From positions 1 to 36,954 of the IMG/VR virus record IMGVR_UViG_3300043313_000373: 36,954 bases of DNA; one strand, 5' to 3'. Shown here one piece after another: positions 12,058 to 20,009 of this stretch. Under the pieces are notes generated by a model, which was not told the origin of the DNA, made no database searches, and saw nothing but the letters and a program-made list of their open reading frames with translations. Positions within the stretch are counted from its first letter, which is position 1. Each line of letters starts with the position of its first letter. Both the position numbers and the translations under genes were made by a program. The DNA comes from a virus.

Positions 12058-12461
12058 GGCTTCACCCCGCCCGTACGGGCGGACGCGGCTGCGTTCGCGT
12101 CAGCGAGCACGACCGTCAGCGTCTCGTCGTCGAGCGCTGCCAGCGCGGTCAGTACGGCCGCCGCGCGACGGGTCACGTAGCCCCGGCGACGGGTCTCGGA
12201 GTGCTCGGCCACGGCTGTCGGGTCGACCTTGTTCAGGTCGGCCAGCGTGCCGACGATGGCGCGCTCCATCAGCGTGTGGTGCGGCTCGCCGTTGGTGAGC
12301 ATGAGCTGCCAACCGCTGTCGTCGTCGATCCAGTCATCGTTGGGCGGAAAGCCGACCAGCGTGCGGGCCGCGTTCAGCTCCGCGTCGCCGGGATCGCCTC
12401 CAGCGGGCCAGGCGTAGACCCCGCCCTCCGGGGCATGGATGATGATCCACCACTCTGTCAT
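12054..12461 (-). CDS. Hypothetical protein before the endolysin
   Basis: A 135-residue protein from ATG 12461 (MTEWWIIIHAPEGGVYAWPA), chosen because it overlaps the upstream stop as ATGA. The first 60 residues look beta-rich, the last 40 form an Ala-rich helix (RRAAAVLTALAALDDETL). Located between tail-tip genes and the endolysin, it may be a minor virion or lysis-regulating protein. Family not recognised. Confidence 0.65.
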   Translation of the reverse strand: MTEWWIIIHAPEGGVYAWPAGGDPGDAELNAARTLVGFPPNDDWIDDDSGWQLMLTNGEPHHTLMERAIVGTLADLNKVDPTAVAEHSETRRRGYVTRRAAAVLTALAALDDETLTVVLADANAAASARTGGVKP

Positions 12462-12991
12462 CGACTCACCCACATAATCATCATGGCGCACGCCGTGTCG
12501 GTCAGATTGGCCGTGTTCAGGTTGCCGCCCGAGTCCTGGTAACCGTACAGCTCGACGTAGTCACCTACGTTCAGGTAGACGTAGAACATCTTCATGGGAA
12601 CCTCGCACGATCCGCCTGTCGTTGCGGGCAGGTAGACCCCGGTGCCGTACACCTCGACGCCGTTGACAGCCCAGCGCCCGCCGCGACGGTTGACCGTGTT
12701 GCTCGACCACCCGGTGCCGCCCTGGAGCTGGTACCAGCCCGCATAGGTGGCGTAGTAACGGCTGGAATTGGTGGACGTGGAGTGCCCCTCGGGGATGTCG
12801 TAGACCTCTTCGTCGAAGGTGATCGCGGTCATGACGCCGGTGGCGACCGTCTGACCGGCCGTGGGCGCGCGGAACATGCCGAAGGGCCGAGTGAGCAGGA
12901 AGTCCAACGGGTCGCGCACAAATGCGTTCAGCTCCGACGTGGTCGAGACACCGTCGGGGAAGTCGTGCGAGGTCGGAACCACCACGCCCAT
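12458..12991 (-). CDS. Tail-tip/receptor-binding-type protein, paralogue 1
   Basis: This 177-residue protein resembles the trimeric beta-sandwich (C1q/TNF-like) modules at the end of phage tail proteins: SELNAFVRDPLDFLLTRP near the N terminus, YAGWYQLQGGTGW in the middle, and GDYVELYGYQDSGGNLNTA near the end. It is about half identical to the next gene upstream. ATG 12991 shares one base with that gene's stop (TGATG). Role: probable host-recognition or minor tail protein, from fold-type and position. Confidence 0.72.
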   Translation of the reverse strand: MGVVVPTSHDFPDGVSTTSELNAFVRDPLDFLLTRPFGMFRAPTAGQTVATGVMTAITFDEEVYDIPEGHSTSTNSSRYYATYAGWYQLQGGTGWSSNTVNRRGGRWAVNGVEVYGTGVYLPATTGGSCEVPMKMFYVYLNVGDYVELYGYQDSGGNLNTANLTDTACAMMIMWVSR

Positions 12992-13518
12992 CAGCGGCTC
13001 ACCCACCGGATCATGAACGAGCACTGCTGGTCGGTGGTGACGGCCGTGTTCAGGTTGCCGCCGCTGTCCTGGTAGATGTAGAACTCCACGTAGTCACCCA
13101 CGTTCAGGAAGACGAAGAACGCGCGGCTGGGTGTCTCACAGGTGCTGGTCGCCGTGGTGGGCAGGTACACGCCCGAACCGTTGACCAGCGTGCCGTTGAC
13201 GGCAAAGCGGTTGGCCCGGCGGTTGGTCACGTTGGCCGCATAGCCGGTGCCGCCCGCCACCTGATACCAACCCGCATAGACGGCCGTGTAGCGGCTGGTG
13301 TTGACGGTGGTGGAGTGTCCGTCAACCGAGTCGATGATCTCTTCGTCGAACAGGCACGCGGTCATGGTGGCGGTGGTGATGGTCTGCAGTACCGTCTGGC
13401 GCAGCGCCGCGATCGGCGGGGACAGCAGGAAGTTGATCGGGTCGCGCACAAACGTGTTCATCTCTGTAGACGTGGCCTGGGCGTCGGCGAAGTCGTGGGT
13501 GCCGGGTACCGCTGCCAT
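12991..13518 (-). CDS. Tail-tip/receptor-binding-type protein, paralogue 2
   Basis: This 175-residue protein shares the whole plan of the gene at 12458: STEMNTFVRDPINFLLSPP, YAGWYQVAGGTGYAAN, GVYLPTTATSTCE, GDYVEFYIYQDSGGNLNTA and the ending WVSR. GGAGG precedes ATG 13518. The two copies are adjacent and in the same direction, a tandem duplication that has diverged. Predicted to be a trimeric tail-tip module that contacts the host surface. Confidence 0.72.
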   Translation of the reverse strand: MAAVPGTHDFADAQATSTEMNTFVRDPINFLLSPPIAALRQTVLQTITTATMTACLFDEEIIDSVDGHSTTVNTSRYTAVYAGWYQVAGGTGYAANVTNRRANRFAVNGTLVNGSGVYLPTTATSTCETPSRAFFVFLNVGDYVEFYIYQDSGGNLNTAVTTDQQCSFMIRWVSR

Positions 13519-13531
13519 CAGCTTGCCTCCA

Positions 13532-14155
13532 TCAGAACGGCCTCACGTCACTGCCATCCCACCGGGAGTCGCCCCAGCGGAACCATGGCCCGGACTGCCC
13601 GAGCGTCGAGCCGACCAGCGCCGACGCCGTGAAGCGCAACCGCCGGACCACCCGCGAGATGTCGTGCGCGACACCCACGATCACCAGGTGATCGGCACCC
13701 TGCGGCCAGGTGGAGGGCACGCCAGTGAGCTGGATGCGCTGCCCCACACCCAGGCGCAGCAGAAAGCGCTTCTGATCGTCGGTGCGGTACATGAGGTCGA
13801 CGGTCAGGACGGGCAGGTGCATGCGCGGATCACCGAAGTAGGTGACCACCCAGTGCCCCAGGTTGGCCGTGTCGGCGTCCACAGCCGTGGTCAGCGTCGC
13901 GGTGAACGGGAAGACGCCGTTGGTCGCAATCGACGGGTCGTTGTCCTCGCGCGCGCTGACGCCGTTCACCTGACTGACCTCGGCATGGTTGATCGGGCGG
14001 TTCAGGCGCAGAACGATCGACCGCGACAGCCAGCACAGCGGGATCTGCGCCGGGTCGGCCGCCACCCCGGCGGGCCACCAGTAGTCGTTGGTGATGACCG
14101 CCGACGCGCCCTCGGTCAGGCGGGCCGACGGCGTGAACATCCCGGTGCGGATCAT
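13532..14155 (-). CDS. Minor tail protein
   Basis: This 207-residue protein (ATG 14155, ATGA overlap with the upstream gene) is rich in beta strands and in Trp/Asn/Thr residues, for example VLRLNRPINHAEVS and LGHWVVTYFGDPRMHL. It lies in the run of minor tail genes after the tape measure. No enzymatic motif is visible; the call rests on place and composition. Confidence 0.68.
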   Translation of the reverse strand: MIRTGMFTPSARLTEGASAVITNDYWWPAGVAADPAQIPLCWLSRSIVLRLNRPINHAEVSQVNGVSAREDNDPSIATNGVFPFTATLTTAVDADTANLGHWVVTYFGDPRMHLPVLTVDLMYRTDDQKRFLLRLGVGQRIQLTGVPSTWPQGADHLVIVGVAHDISRVVRRLRFTASALVGSTLGQSGPWFRWGDSRWDGSDVRPF

Positions 14156-14892
14156 CGGCCACCGGCCAGCAGGGTCCGGGCCTTACCGCTGGAGCTGACA
14201 TTGGTGAGGCGCACCCGAGACGCGGCGGCGACCGGGGGGATCAGCGTGCCGCCCACGTCCGCGAATGTGACCGTGGCGATCTCCCACTGTTCGGACACGG
14301 TACCGGTGGCCTGGCCGGTGACCGCTACGCCCAAACCGCCGACCAGGATGCGCTCGGTCGCGGTGGTGAACCCGTTCGTCGCGCGGGCCGTATAGGGAGC
14401 TGACGCACCGCAGGCCCCGAAGCCGCCGGTCTGGCCGAAGCTGCCCACCAGTTGGTCGGCGGTAGCAGGGGTGACGCTGCTCGACAAGAGCGCCTTGGAG
14501 TTACCGGTACCCGAGCCGGTCTTGTCCCGCATGTCGGAGGTCCAGGGCCCGTTGGTGGACCGGTACTCCAGCCCGGAGATCCGCTTGAACGTGCACGCCG
14601 CCGCCATCGTGACGGTAATCAGGTTGGCCCCCGCGCTGGTCAGGCAGCCGGTCGGCACATAGAAGATCCGCACGGCGTCGTTAGCGGGGGCGTTGCGAAC
14701 CTTAGCAATGGCGGACTGCCAAGGGTTACCGGCCGCATCGGTCACGGAGAGCACGTCGGTTACGCCCGTGTCTTCCCATCCGATGCCGATCCAGAGCAAG
14801 TTGCCCAGACTGTTGGACGAGTAGGAAGCGGTCACGGTCGTGCCCGAGCCGTCGGCCGCACCATGGGTCTCGCGGTGAAAGACGATCGTCAC
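14152..14892 (-). CDS. Minor tail protein, beta-sandwich
   Basis: The 246-residue product starts at GTG 14892 (MTIVFHRETHGAADGSG). It is Thr/Ser/Gly-rich with repeated beta motifs (LGNLLWIGIGWEDTGV, DAVRIFYVP, TVTFADVGG), resembling phage tail proteins with a carbohydrate-binding-like sandwich. It lies 4 nt after the upstream stop, in the minor tail block. Confidence 0.68.
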   Translation of the reverse strand: MTIVFHRETHGAADGSGTTVTASYSSNSLGNLLWIGIGWEDTGVTDVLSVTDAAGNPWQSAIAKVRNAPANDAVRIFYVPTGCLTSAGANLITVTMAAACTFKRISGLEYRSTNGPWTSDMRDKTGSGTGNSKALLSSSVTPATADQLVGSFGQTGGFGACGASAPYTARATNGFTTATERILVGGLGVAVTGQATGTVSEQWEIATVTFADVGGTLIPPVAAASRVRLTNVSSSGKARTLLAGGR

Positions 14893-14896
14893 GGGG

Positions 14897-15715
14897 CTAT
14901 CCCTGCGCGTAGGACAATGAGCCGGACACCGCGCCCAGGGCCGTGCCGGTCACGCCCGCGTAAACGAGCTGGAGCACCGAGTTGTCCCAGACCTCGGGCA
15001 TGTTCAGTTCCGACCAGCTCAGCGCGTACGGGGTGTTGGCCAGCGGGGTGGGCAGTTCGGCCATCAACCGGAACGCCACCAGGTGAATGGCCCCTGAGAC
15101 GTACGACGTACCCAGAACCACCCCCTGCACAGAGCGCACACCCACGTCTCCGGCCTGCAGAGCGAAGACCACCAAGGTCCCAGCCACGCCGGTGATGGGG
15201 AAGCTGGCCAGCGTCGCCGTACGCCCGGCCGTACCCGCCGAGTTGGTGTAGCTGACCGTCGTGTTGGTGATCGCACCCGCGTTGCCGGTGACCACTGAGG
15301 TCTCCATCGCCAGGAACACACCCGCGCCGTTGGTGGAGGCCGTCTCATCGCGGGCGGGCCAGGCGGGGGACACGATCGGCTGGTTGATCGTGGTGGTGAC
15401 TACCGGGACGTTGCCCCACAGCCTGTCGATCACCCACAGGCCCTGCACGTTGCCGGTCTGGATACCGGAGATACGGGTGATGTAGGACTGCTCGCCGGAC
15501 ACGGCCGCCGGGATCGCGATAGCGCCATTGGTGGTGCCGGTGAACACCGCGCCGTTGAGGGCACCCGTGGGAGCCGCGCCCGCGCCGAGCGGGCCGGTCT
15601 GATACCACGGCGTGTGCTGGATACCCACCGCCTCGGCGGTGCCCGCGTCCTTACCAAAGAAGCGCGGATACGGGATCATCCCGTTGATGAGCTGGTCAAG
15701 GCTGACAATGGTCAC
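14897..15715 (-). CDS. Minor tail protein
   Basis: This 272-residue protein starts at GTG 15715 (MTIVSLDQLINGMIPYPRFF). Features such as ISGIQTGNVQGLWVIDRLWG and VSPAWPARDETASTNGAGVF are of the Ala/Thr/Gly-rich tail type seen in actinophages. It follows the distal tail protein gene by 12 nt. Likely structural; role inferred from order. Confidence 0.7.
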   Translation of the reverse strand: MTIVSLDQLINGMIPYPRFFGKDAGTAEAVGIQHTPWYQTGPLGAGAAPTGALNGAVFTGTTNGAIAIPAAVSGEQSYITRISGIQTGNVQGLWVIDRLWGNVPVVTTTINQPIVSPAWPARDETASTNGAGVFLAMETSVVTGNAGAITNTTVSYTNSAGTAGRTATLASFPITGVAGTLVVFALQAGDVGVRSVQGVVLGTSYVSGAIHLVAFRLMAELPTPLANTPYALSWSELNMPEVWDNSVLQLVYAGVTGTALGAVSGSLSYAQG

Positions 15716-15727
15716 GCCGGACTCCCG

Positions 15728-17101
15728 TCACACATTGAGGATCGTTCGCCGATCCTGGAAGGTCAGCGAGCCGTTGCCCGCGATGAACAGACGGCCCTGC
15801 TCGGTGTTGCGGGCCTCGTACATGGCTTCGGCGGCCGTCTTCCCGGCCAGCCTGGCCGCGCTCATGACCGAACAGCCCGCGTCAACGTCGGGCATTTCCG
15901 AGTCGGTCAACCCCATGTAGGCACCGATGGTGCGGATCCGAGCGCCGGTGAGTTGGCGCTCCATGCCCTCGAAGCCCATGTGGTACTGGGCGACGAAGTC
16001 GGCATTGGTGTAGTCGGTGGCCGCGCCGACGTAGAGCTGCGCATGCCCGATCAGACCGTTGTGCAGGTCGGCCACCCGGATCTCCGTGATGGTGGTGCCG
16101 GTGGGCGCAACGCCGCCGACAGCCGCCACATAGATCTTGTCGCGTACCCACATCTCCAGCGTGTTGGGTGTGTAGCCGTAGCGCAGCGCCAGCGGGATGG
16201 GCTGGCCGGTGATCGCCGAGTTGCCGCCGGTCGTAGTGGTGCTACCGGTCAGGGAGGTGCCGGTCAGGTCGGCGACGATGTCGCCCACGGTCACGTTGTA
16301 GGCGATACGCACAAAGCCGGTCGCGGTCGGGCCGGTCTCGGAGAGCTGGAGCACCAGCGGGTACATCAGCGTGGCCGTGGTGGGCTCGACGTTGACCCAG
16401 ACCACGGCGGTGATCACCTGTCCGGCGTTGAGAGTGATGGCCGGGCTGGACACCGAGCGCAGACGGAGCTGGGCGGCAGGCGGCACACGGGTCATGCGCA
16501 GCACCGAGAGGTCATCGGCGGGAGCCACCGAGCCGTTGGCGTTGTCGATCTGGGCGGGCGTGTAGTTGTTGCCGTCCACCACATACAGGCCCAGGTTGGG
16601 CAGAGTGCCGAACGCCGACCGGAACGTGGTGCCCGAGGGCTCGTTGAGCGGCCAGTAACCCTGCAACGATGTCCCGGTGGTGCCCCGGTGCTGGACGTAG
16701 GCGGCCAGCGTGGACAGGAACGTGCGGCTGCGCTCCCAGCGACTGAGCTGGTCCACCGACTGCACCGCGATCTGCTGATCCAGGCCCGGCCCGGCCCAGT
16801 CGGTGATCTCGGGGAATTCGATGGTGCCCCGGTGCAGCTCGAAGACGAAGATGCCGATCTGCTCGGTCAGCCTTACCGGCATGCCGGTAGTCAGCGCCAT
16901 CGGGGAAGAGGCATTGCCGGGCGTGAAGGAATGGGTGGGGTTGCTGAGCAGGAAGCGCAGCACACCGGGCTCTTCGGAGGTCTCGACGCCGTCACCCAGG
17001 CCGCCCGTAATCGGCGCGCGGAACGAGTCCACGGACGCCGTGACATCCACCCAGCCCACGCCGTAGTCGAAGAACAGGTGCCAGTTCTCGTAACCGGCCA
17101 T
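15728..17101 (-). CDS. Minor tail protein with LamG-like segment
   Basis: This 457-residue protein follows the tape measure directly (TGATG overlap), the usual slot of the first minor (distal) tail protein. The N terminus (WVDVTASVDSFRAPI, then GVLRFLLSNPTHSFTP) matches tail-tip proteins; residues about 145-345 contain GYWPLNEPSGTTFRSAFG and WVNVEP, pointing to a concanavalin/LamG-like sandwich; the C terminus ends GNGSLTFQDRRTIL. It is likely to join the tube to the baseplate. Confidence 0.78.
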   Translation of the reverse strand: MAGYENWHLFFDYGVGWVDVTASVDSFRAPITGGLGDGVETSEEPGVLRFLLSNPTHSFTPGNASSPMALTTGMPVRLTEQIGIFVFELHRGTIEFPEITDWAGPGLDQQIAVQSVDQLSRWERSRTFLSTLAAYVQHRGTTGTSLQGYWPLNEPSGTTFRSAFGTLPNLGLYVVDGNNYTPAQIDNANGSVAPADDLSVLRMTRVPPAAQLRLRSVSSPAITLNAGQVITAVVWVNVEPTTATLMYPLVLQLSETGPTATGFVRIAYNVTVGDIVADLTGTSLTGSTTTTGGNSAITGQPIPLALRYGYTPNTLEMWVRDKIYVAAVGGVAPTGTTITEIRVADLHNGLIGHAQLYVGAATDYTNADFVAQYHMGFEGMERQLTGARIRTIGAYMGLTDSEMPDVDAGCSVMSAARLAGKTAAEAMYEARNTEQGRLFIAGNGSLTFQDRRTILNV

Positions 17102-18978
17102 CAGTCCTCGAATCCCAGCCCGCGACCGCCATTGCGGCGCTTGTGCGCCAGCAGCTCCTCACGGAGCACTCGGCCGTCGGGCGTCTCGTGGATGACCCGC
17201 AGGGTGATGACGTCGCTGCCACCACCACCGCCGCCCGAGCCGATCGACATCTTGGAGCTGCTGCCACTCCTGGCCCGGTCGACCTCATCGGTGGTGCTGA
17301 CGTACTCGCCACCGTGGACGATGGCGAGCTGTGGCGCGCCCTTCGGCCCGGCCACCAGGCCACCGCTGTCGTAGCCCTTGAGCATCATCGTCTTGGACAC
17401 GGCGTTGTTGAGCGCGCCCATACCCAGGACGTGCACGCTTACGGTGATCTCCTTGTGGATGTTGGGCTGGTCGTGCAACTTCTTGTATGAGCCCAACAGC
17501 TTGTCGATCTCGGCCTTGCTGAAACCCAGCGCTGCCAATTGGCGGCCCAGTGCCGCCACCTGCTCGTCGAACTTGCGGGTGGCTGCGGCGGTGCCCGTGC
17601 CACTCTTGATGGCCGCCGTGCGCTGACGCTCGTAGTCCTGGATCAGGCCCAGAATCATGGCCTGGTTGGCCAGGCCCTTCTCGGTGTGGTTGGACAGCGA
17701 GTGCCCGTTGGCCTCAACCGACTTGGTCAGCGCCAGGGTGTCCCGCTTCACCGCGAGCAGCGCCTGGTCATAGTTCATCTGGTCGCTGAACAGGTCGTCG
17801 AGGGCCGTCTTCAACTCGTCGATCGACATTGTCAGGTGCGCGTTGGCGGTGTAGGCGTCGGCGGACGCGCTGGCCATGGCGTGGAAGCGGCCGGGAATGG
17901 GTGCCCAGGCACCGCTGACCTTCGGCCCGATCTCGGCCAGATCCTCAAAGCCGTTGTTCATCATGCCCATGATCGTCTGGAGCGGGCCGCCGATGTCCTC
18001 CAGCCAGCCGGTGACCTTCGCGCCCGCGCGCACCAGGTCATCCCAGGTGTTGGCGAGGAAAGCCACGGTCTGGCCCAGGATCTGGATCGTGCCGTCCAGC
18101 ATCATGAACAGCGTGTGCATGCCGGTGACGGTGCCCTGAGAGTTGGTCATCAGGTCAAAGAAGTCGCCCAGCGTCTTGCCCAGGTCGGGCAGCTCGTCGG
18201 CCAGCGCCTGAATCACCGGCCCCATGCCCTCGAACGCCTTGCGCAGGCCCGGCATCAGCCCCTTAGCGAAGCCGCCCAGCCCCTCGGCCAGGACCGGCAC
18301 CAACCTGGCCAGCGGCTCGAACGCGCTGCCCAGGTCCAGATCGGCGAAGTCGTGGCGCAGGATGTCCAGGCTCTCGATGATCGGCCCGACGAACGCCTTG
18401 CCGCCGCCGAAGAACTCTTCGCTGATCGACTTGCCGAACGCCGCCGCCGACTGGCGCACGGCATTGTCCTTGCTGGCCATGGCGATACCGCCAGCGATGC
18501 CGCCGATGCCGGTCAGTCCGGCCACCGCGCCCGCGATAGCGCCGCCGAGCGCTGGCAGTGCGCCGATGACCGCGCCGATAAGGAAGGGGATGAAGCCCGA
18601 GGTAACGGCGCTGACCGCCTCGCCGCCGCCCGCCAGCGCCTTGGCGAAGCCGCGCGTGAAAGCGTTGCCGCCGCCGCTGCCTGCCCGCTCCAGCTCGTCC
18701 TTGAGGTTTTCGAGCTGGCGTAGCTGGCTCTTGTCGCGGCGCAGGTCCTTGAACAGGGTCTTGTTGCCGGTGCGGTCGATCTCCTTGCCGATGTCGACGA
18801 CCGAGCGGCGCAGCCGCTGGATCTCGGCGTCGGTCCTGGAGCCCTCCTTGCCAAAGTTGGCCAGGTTGCGCTCGGCGCGCTCGGCGGACGAGGCCACGTT
18901 GTCCAGCTCGGTTGCCCCTTGGAGCAGGCCGCGCCCCTTGGCCTCGGTGAGGACGTCGAAGACGATGTCACGTGCCAC
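17101..18978 (-). CDS. Tape measure protein
   Basis: This 625-residue protein starts at GTG 18978 (MARDIVFDVLTEAKGRG). It has a helical, charged N-terminal section, a hydrophobic Gly/Ala segment (SGFIPFLIGAVIGALPALGG and AIAGAVAGLTGIGGIAGGIA, about 130-165), then long helices with repeated LPDLGKTLGDF-like patterns and a C terminus with GYDSGGLVAGPKG, all typical of siphovirus tape measures. The length implies a short tail of roughly 90 nm by the usual 1.5 angstrom per residue rule. It follows the tail chaperones, as is standard. Confidence 0.9.
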   Translation of the reverse strand: MARDIVFDVLTEAKGRGLLQGATELDNVASSAERAERNLANFGKEGSRTDAEIQRLRRSVVDIGKEIDRTGNKTLFKDLRRDKSQLRQLENLKDELERAGSGGGNAFTRGFAKALAGGGEAVSAVTSGFIPFLIGAVIGALPALGGAIAGAVAGLTGIGGIAGGIAMASKDNAVRQSAAAFGKSISEEFFGGGKAFVGPIIESLDILRHDFADLDLGSAFEPLARLVPVLAEGLGGFAKGLMPGLRKAFEGMGPVIQALADELPDLGKTLGDFFDLMTNSQGTVTGMHTLFMMLDGTIQILGQTVAFLANTWDDLVRAGAKVTGWLEDIGGPLQTIMGMMNNGFEDLAEIGPKVSGAWAPIPGRFHAMASASADAYTANAHLTMSIDELKTALDDLFSDQMNYDQALLAVKRDTLALTKSVEANGHSLSNHTEKGLANQAMILGLIQDYERQRTAAIKSGTGTAAATRKFDEQVAALGRQLAALGFSKAEIDKLLGSYKKLHDQPNIHKEITVSVHVLGMGALNNAVSKTMMLKGYDSGGLVAGPKGAPQLAIVHGGEYVSTTDEVDRARSGSSSKMSIGSGGGGGGSDVITLRVIHETPDGRVLREELLAHKRRNGGRGLGFED

Positions 18979-19155
18979 CGCCGCCTCCTCCCAGGTGGTG
19001 CCGAGCCATCCACGCCTCGGTGATCTCGGCGTAGCGCCGCCAGTCGCGGTAGTCCATAGTCTCGATCTCGTCGCCGGTCAACGACGGCACCGCCGCCCGC
19101 ATGTACGGGGTCAGTCCGCGTCGTCGCTCTGCGAAGGTGACCCGCCGGGCTCTTT
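18968..19155 (-). CDS. Tail assembly chaperone, T extension reached by -1 frameshift
   Basis: After the slip at GGGAAAA (19159-19153), the -1 frame reads ARRVTFAERRRGLTPYMRAA and continues to MDYRDWRRYAEITEAWMARH and a Gly run, ending TGA 18970-18968, about 61 residues beyond the shift. It has no suitable start of its own and ends across the tape measure GTG. This is the gpGT-type fusion made by many siphoviruses to assemble the tail around the tape measure; total fusion length is about 193 residues. Confidence 0.85.
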
Positions 19156-19548
19156 TCCCAGCTCGTCCGCCTCATCCAGGGTGGTGATGTGGTCGGGCTG
19201 GTCGTCGCGGCGGGCGATGTAGCCCAGCAGGTCGTACGTCCAGTCGGGCCAGGCGACGTCCACCCCGGCCCGGCGGACACCCAGCCAGAACATGATCGAA
19301 ACGGTGCGCCGTGACGGCCGCCGGATCGCCTCGCCGGTCTCCTCGTCGATGAGCGGCACGCCCTTGTCTTCGGCGGGCTCGCCGCGCAGGCATTCCAGCC
19401 AGTCCTCCGGATCCAGGCCCGGACCGTCCGGCTCGGGCCGTTCGACCAGGTCGGCCTCCTGGTTGGTGAAGCGGTTAATGTCCATGAAGATCCACCCGGC
19501 GGGGAGGCCATAGCGCTTGTGATCGTCATCGGAGAGCATAAAGCGCAT
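19111..19548 (-). CDS. Tail assembly chaperone (G-type)
   Basis: This 145-residue acidic protein (ATG 19548, 2 nt after the upstream stop) occupies the slot between the tail tube and tape measure. It carries motifs such as DDDHKRYGLPAGWIFMDI and RRPSRRTVSIMFWLGVRRA. Codons CTG-GGA-AAA near its end form a GGGAAAA slippery site; without slipping it ends 13 codons later. Function: transient chaperone for the tape measure, by analogy with lambda gpG. Confidence 0.85.
   Translation of the reverse strand: MRFMLSDDDHKRYGLPAGWIFMDINRFTNQEADLVERPEPDGPGLDPEDWLECLRGEPAEDKGVPLIDEETGEAIRRPSRRTVSIMFWLGVRRAGVDVAWPDWTYDLLGYIARRDDQPDHITTLDEADELGKEPGGSPSQSDDAD
19153..19159 (-). promoter_or_regulatory. Programmed -1 frameshift site GGGAAAA
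   Basis: The heptamer lies in the right phase (xxG-GGA-AAA) 14 codons before the G stop, and the -1 frame stays open to the tape measure start with clearly coding residues. This is the standard tail-chaperone arrangement. Confidence 0.87.
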
Positions 19549-19550
19549 GA

Positions 19551-20009
19551 TCAGCCTCTCTCAACGCGCTGACGGATGCGCTCCGCAACCGCCTCCAGCC
19601 CCCGGTAGACATCCTCGGCCGCCCCGTGTACTGGGTTGTCCACGAAGCCAGGGGTGACCGACTGGTCGTACCAGCGCAGCGGGTTACCGAACAGCTTGTG
19701 CCGCAGTAGGCCCGAGTTGATCGCGTTGACGGCGCGCAGCAGCGAATGCCCCCGTGCATACACCCGCACCCGCAGGCCGGTGGCCCGCATCAGCGTCTGC
19801 ACCCGGATCGCCCTGGACATGGTCGGGGCGTAGCCCGAGGGCAGGTAGGTGGACGCCTGGGCGCTGATCGCCCGCTGCAGCGGCTTGATCTGCTCGCGCG
19901 TCTCCGCGTTGATCTGGCGCTGGCGCGTGCGGTGCTGCTCGCGCATCAGGCGCGCGATGCGCCTGATCTCGAAGGGGGGGGTACCGACGATGTGAACCTC
20001 GACGGCCAC
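19551..20009 (-). CDS. Structural protein of the neck/tail region (HK97 gp10-like size)
   Basis: This 152-residue basic protein starts at GTG 20009, whose G overlaps the TAG of the tail tube gene. It is helical and Arg-rich (IRRIARLMREQHRTRQ, then SGYAPTMSRAIRVQT, and YDQSVTPGFVDNP). Its size and location suggest a minor tail or neck protein, but it lies after the tail tube gene rather than before it, so the gp10-like assignment is tentative. Confidence 0.6.
   Translation of the reverse strand: MAVEVHIVGTPPFEIRRIARLMREQHRTRQRQINAETREQIKPLQRAISAQASTYLPSGYAPTMSRAIRVQTLMRATGLRVRVYARGHSLLRAVNAINSGLLRHKLFGNPLRWYDQSVTPGFVDNPVHGAAEDVYRGLEAVAERIRQRVERG

Noticed and set aside
10792-12180. 462-codon open frame on the plus strand
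   Set aside because: Antisense to the endolysin and flanking genes, with no recognisable motif; a high-GC shadow.
15614-17374. 586-codon open frame on the plus strand
   Set aside because: It is antisense to the tail genes, lacks a ribosome site and has His/Arg/Gly-rich composition typical of GC-rich shadow frames; the minus-strand frames are clearly coding.
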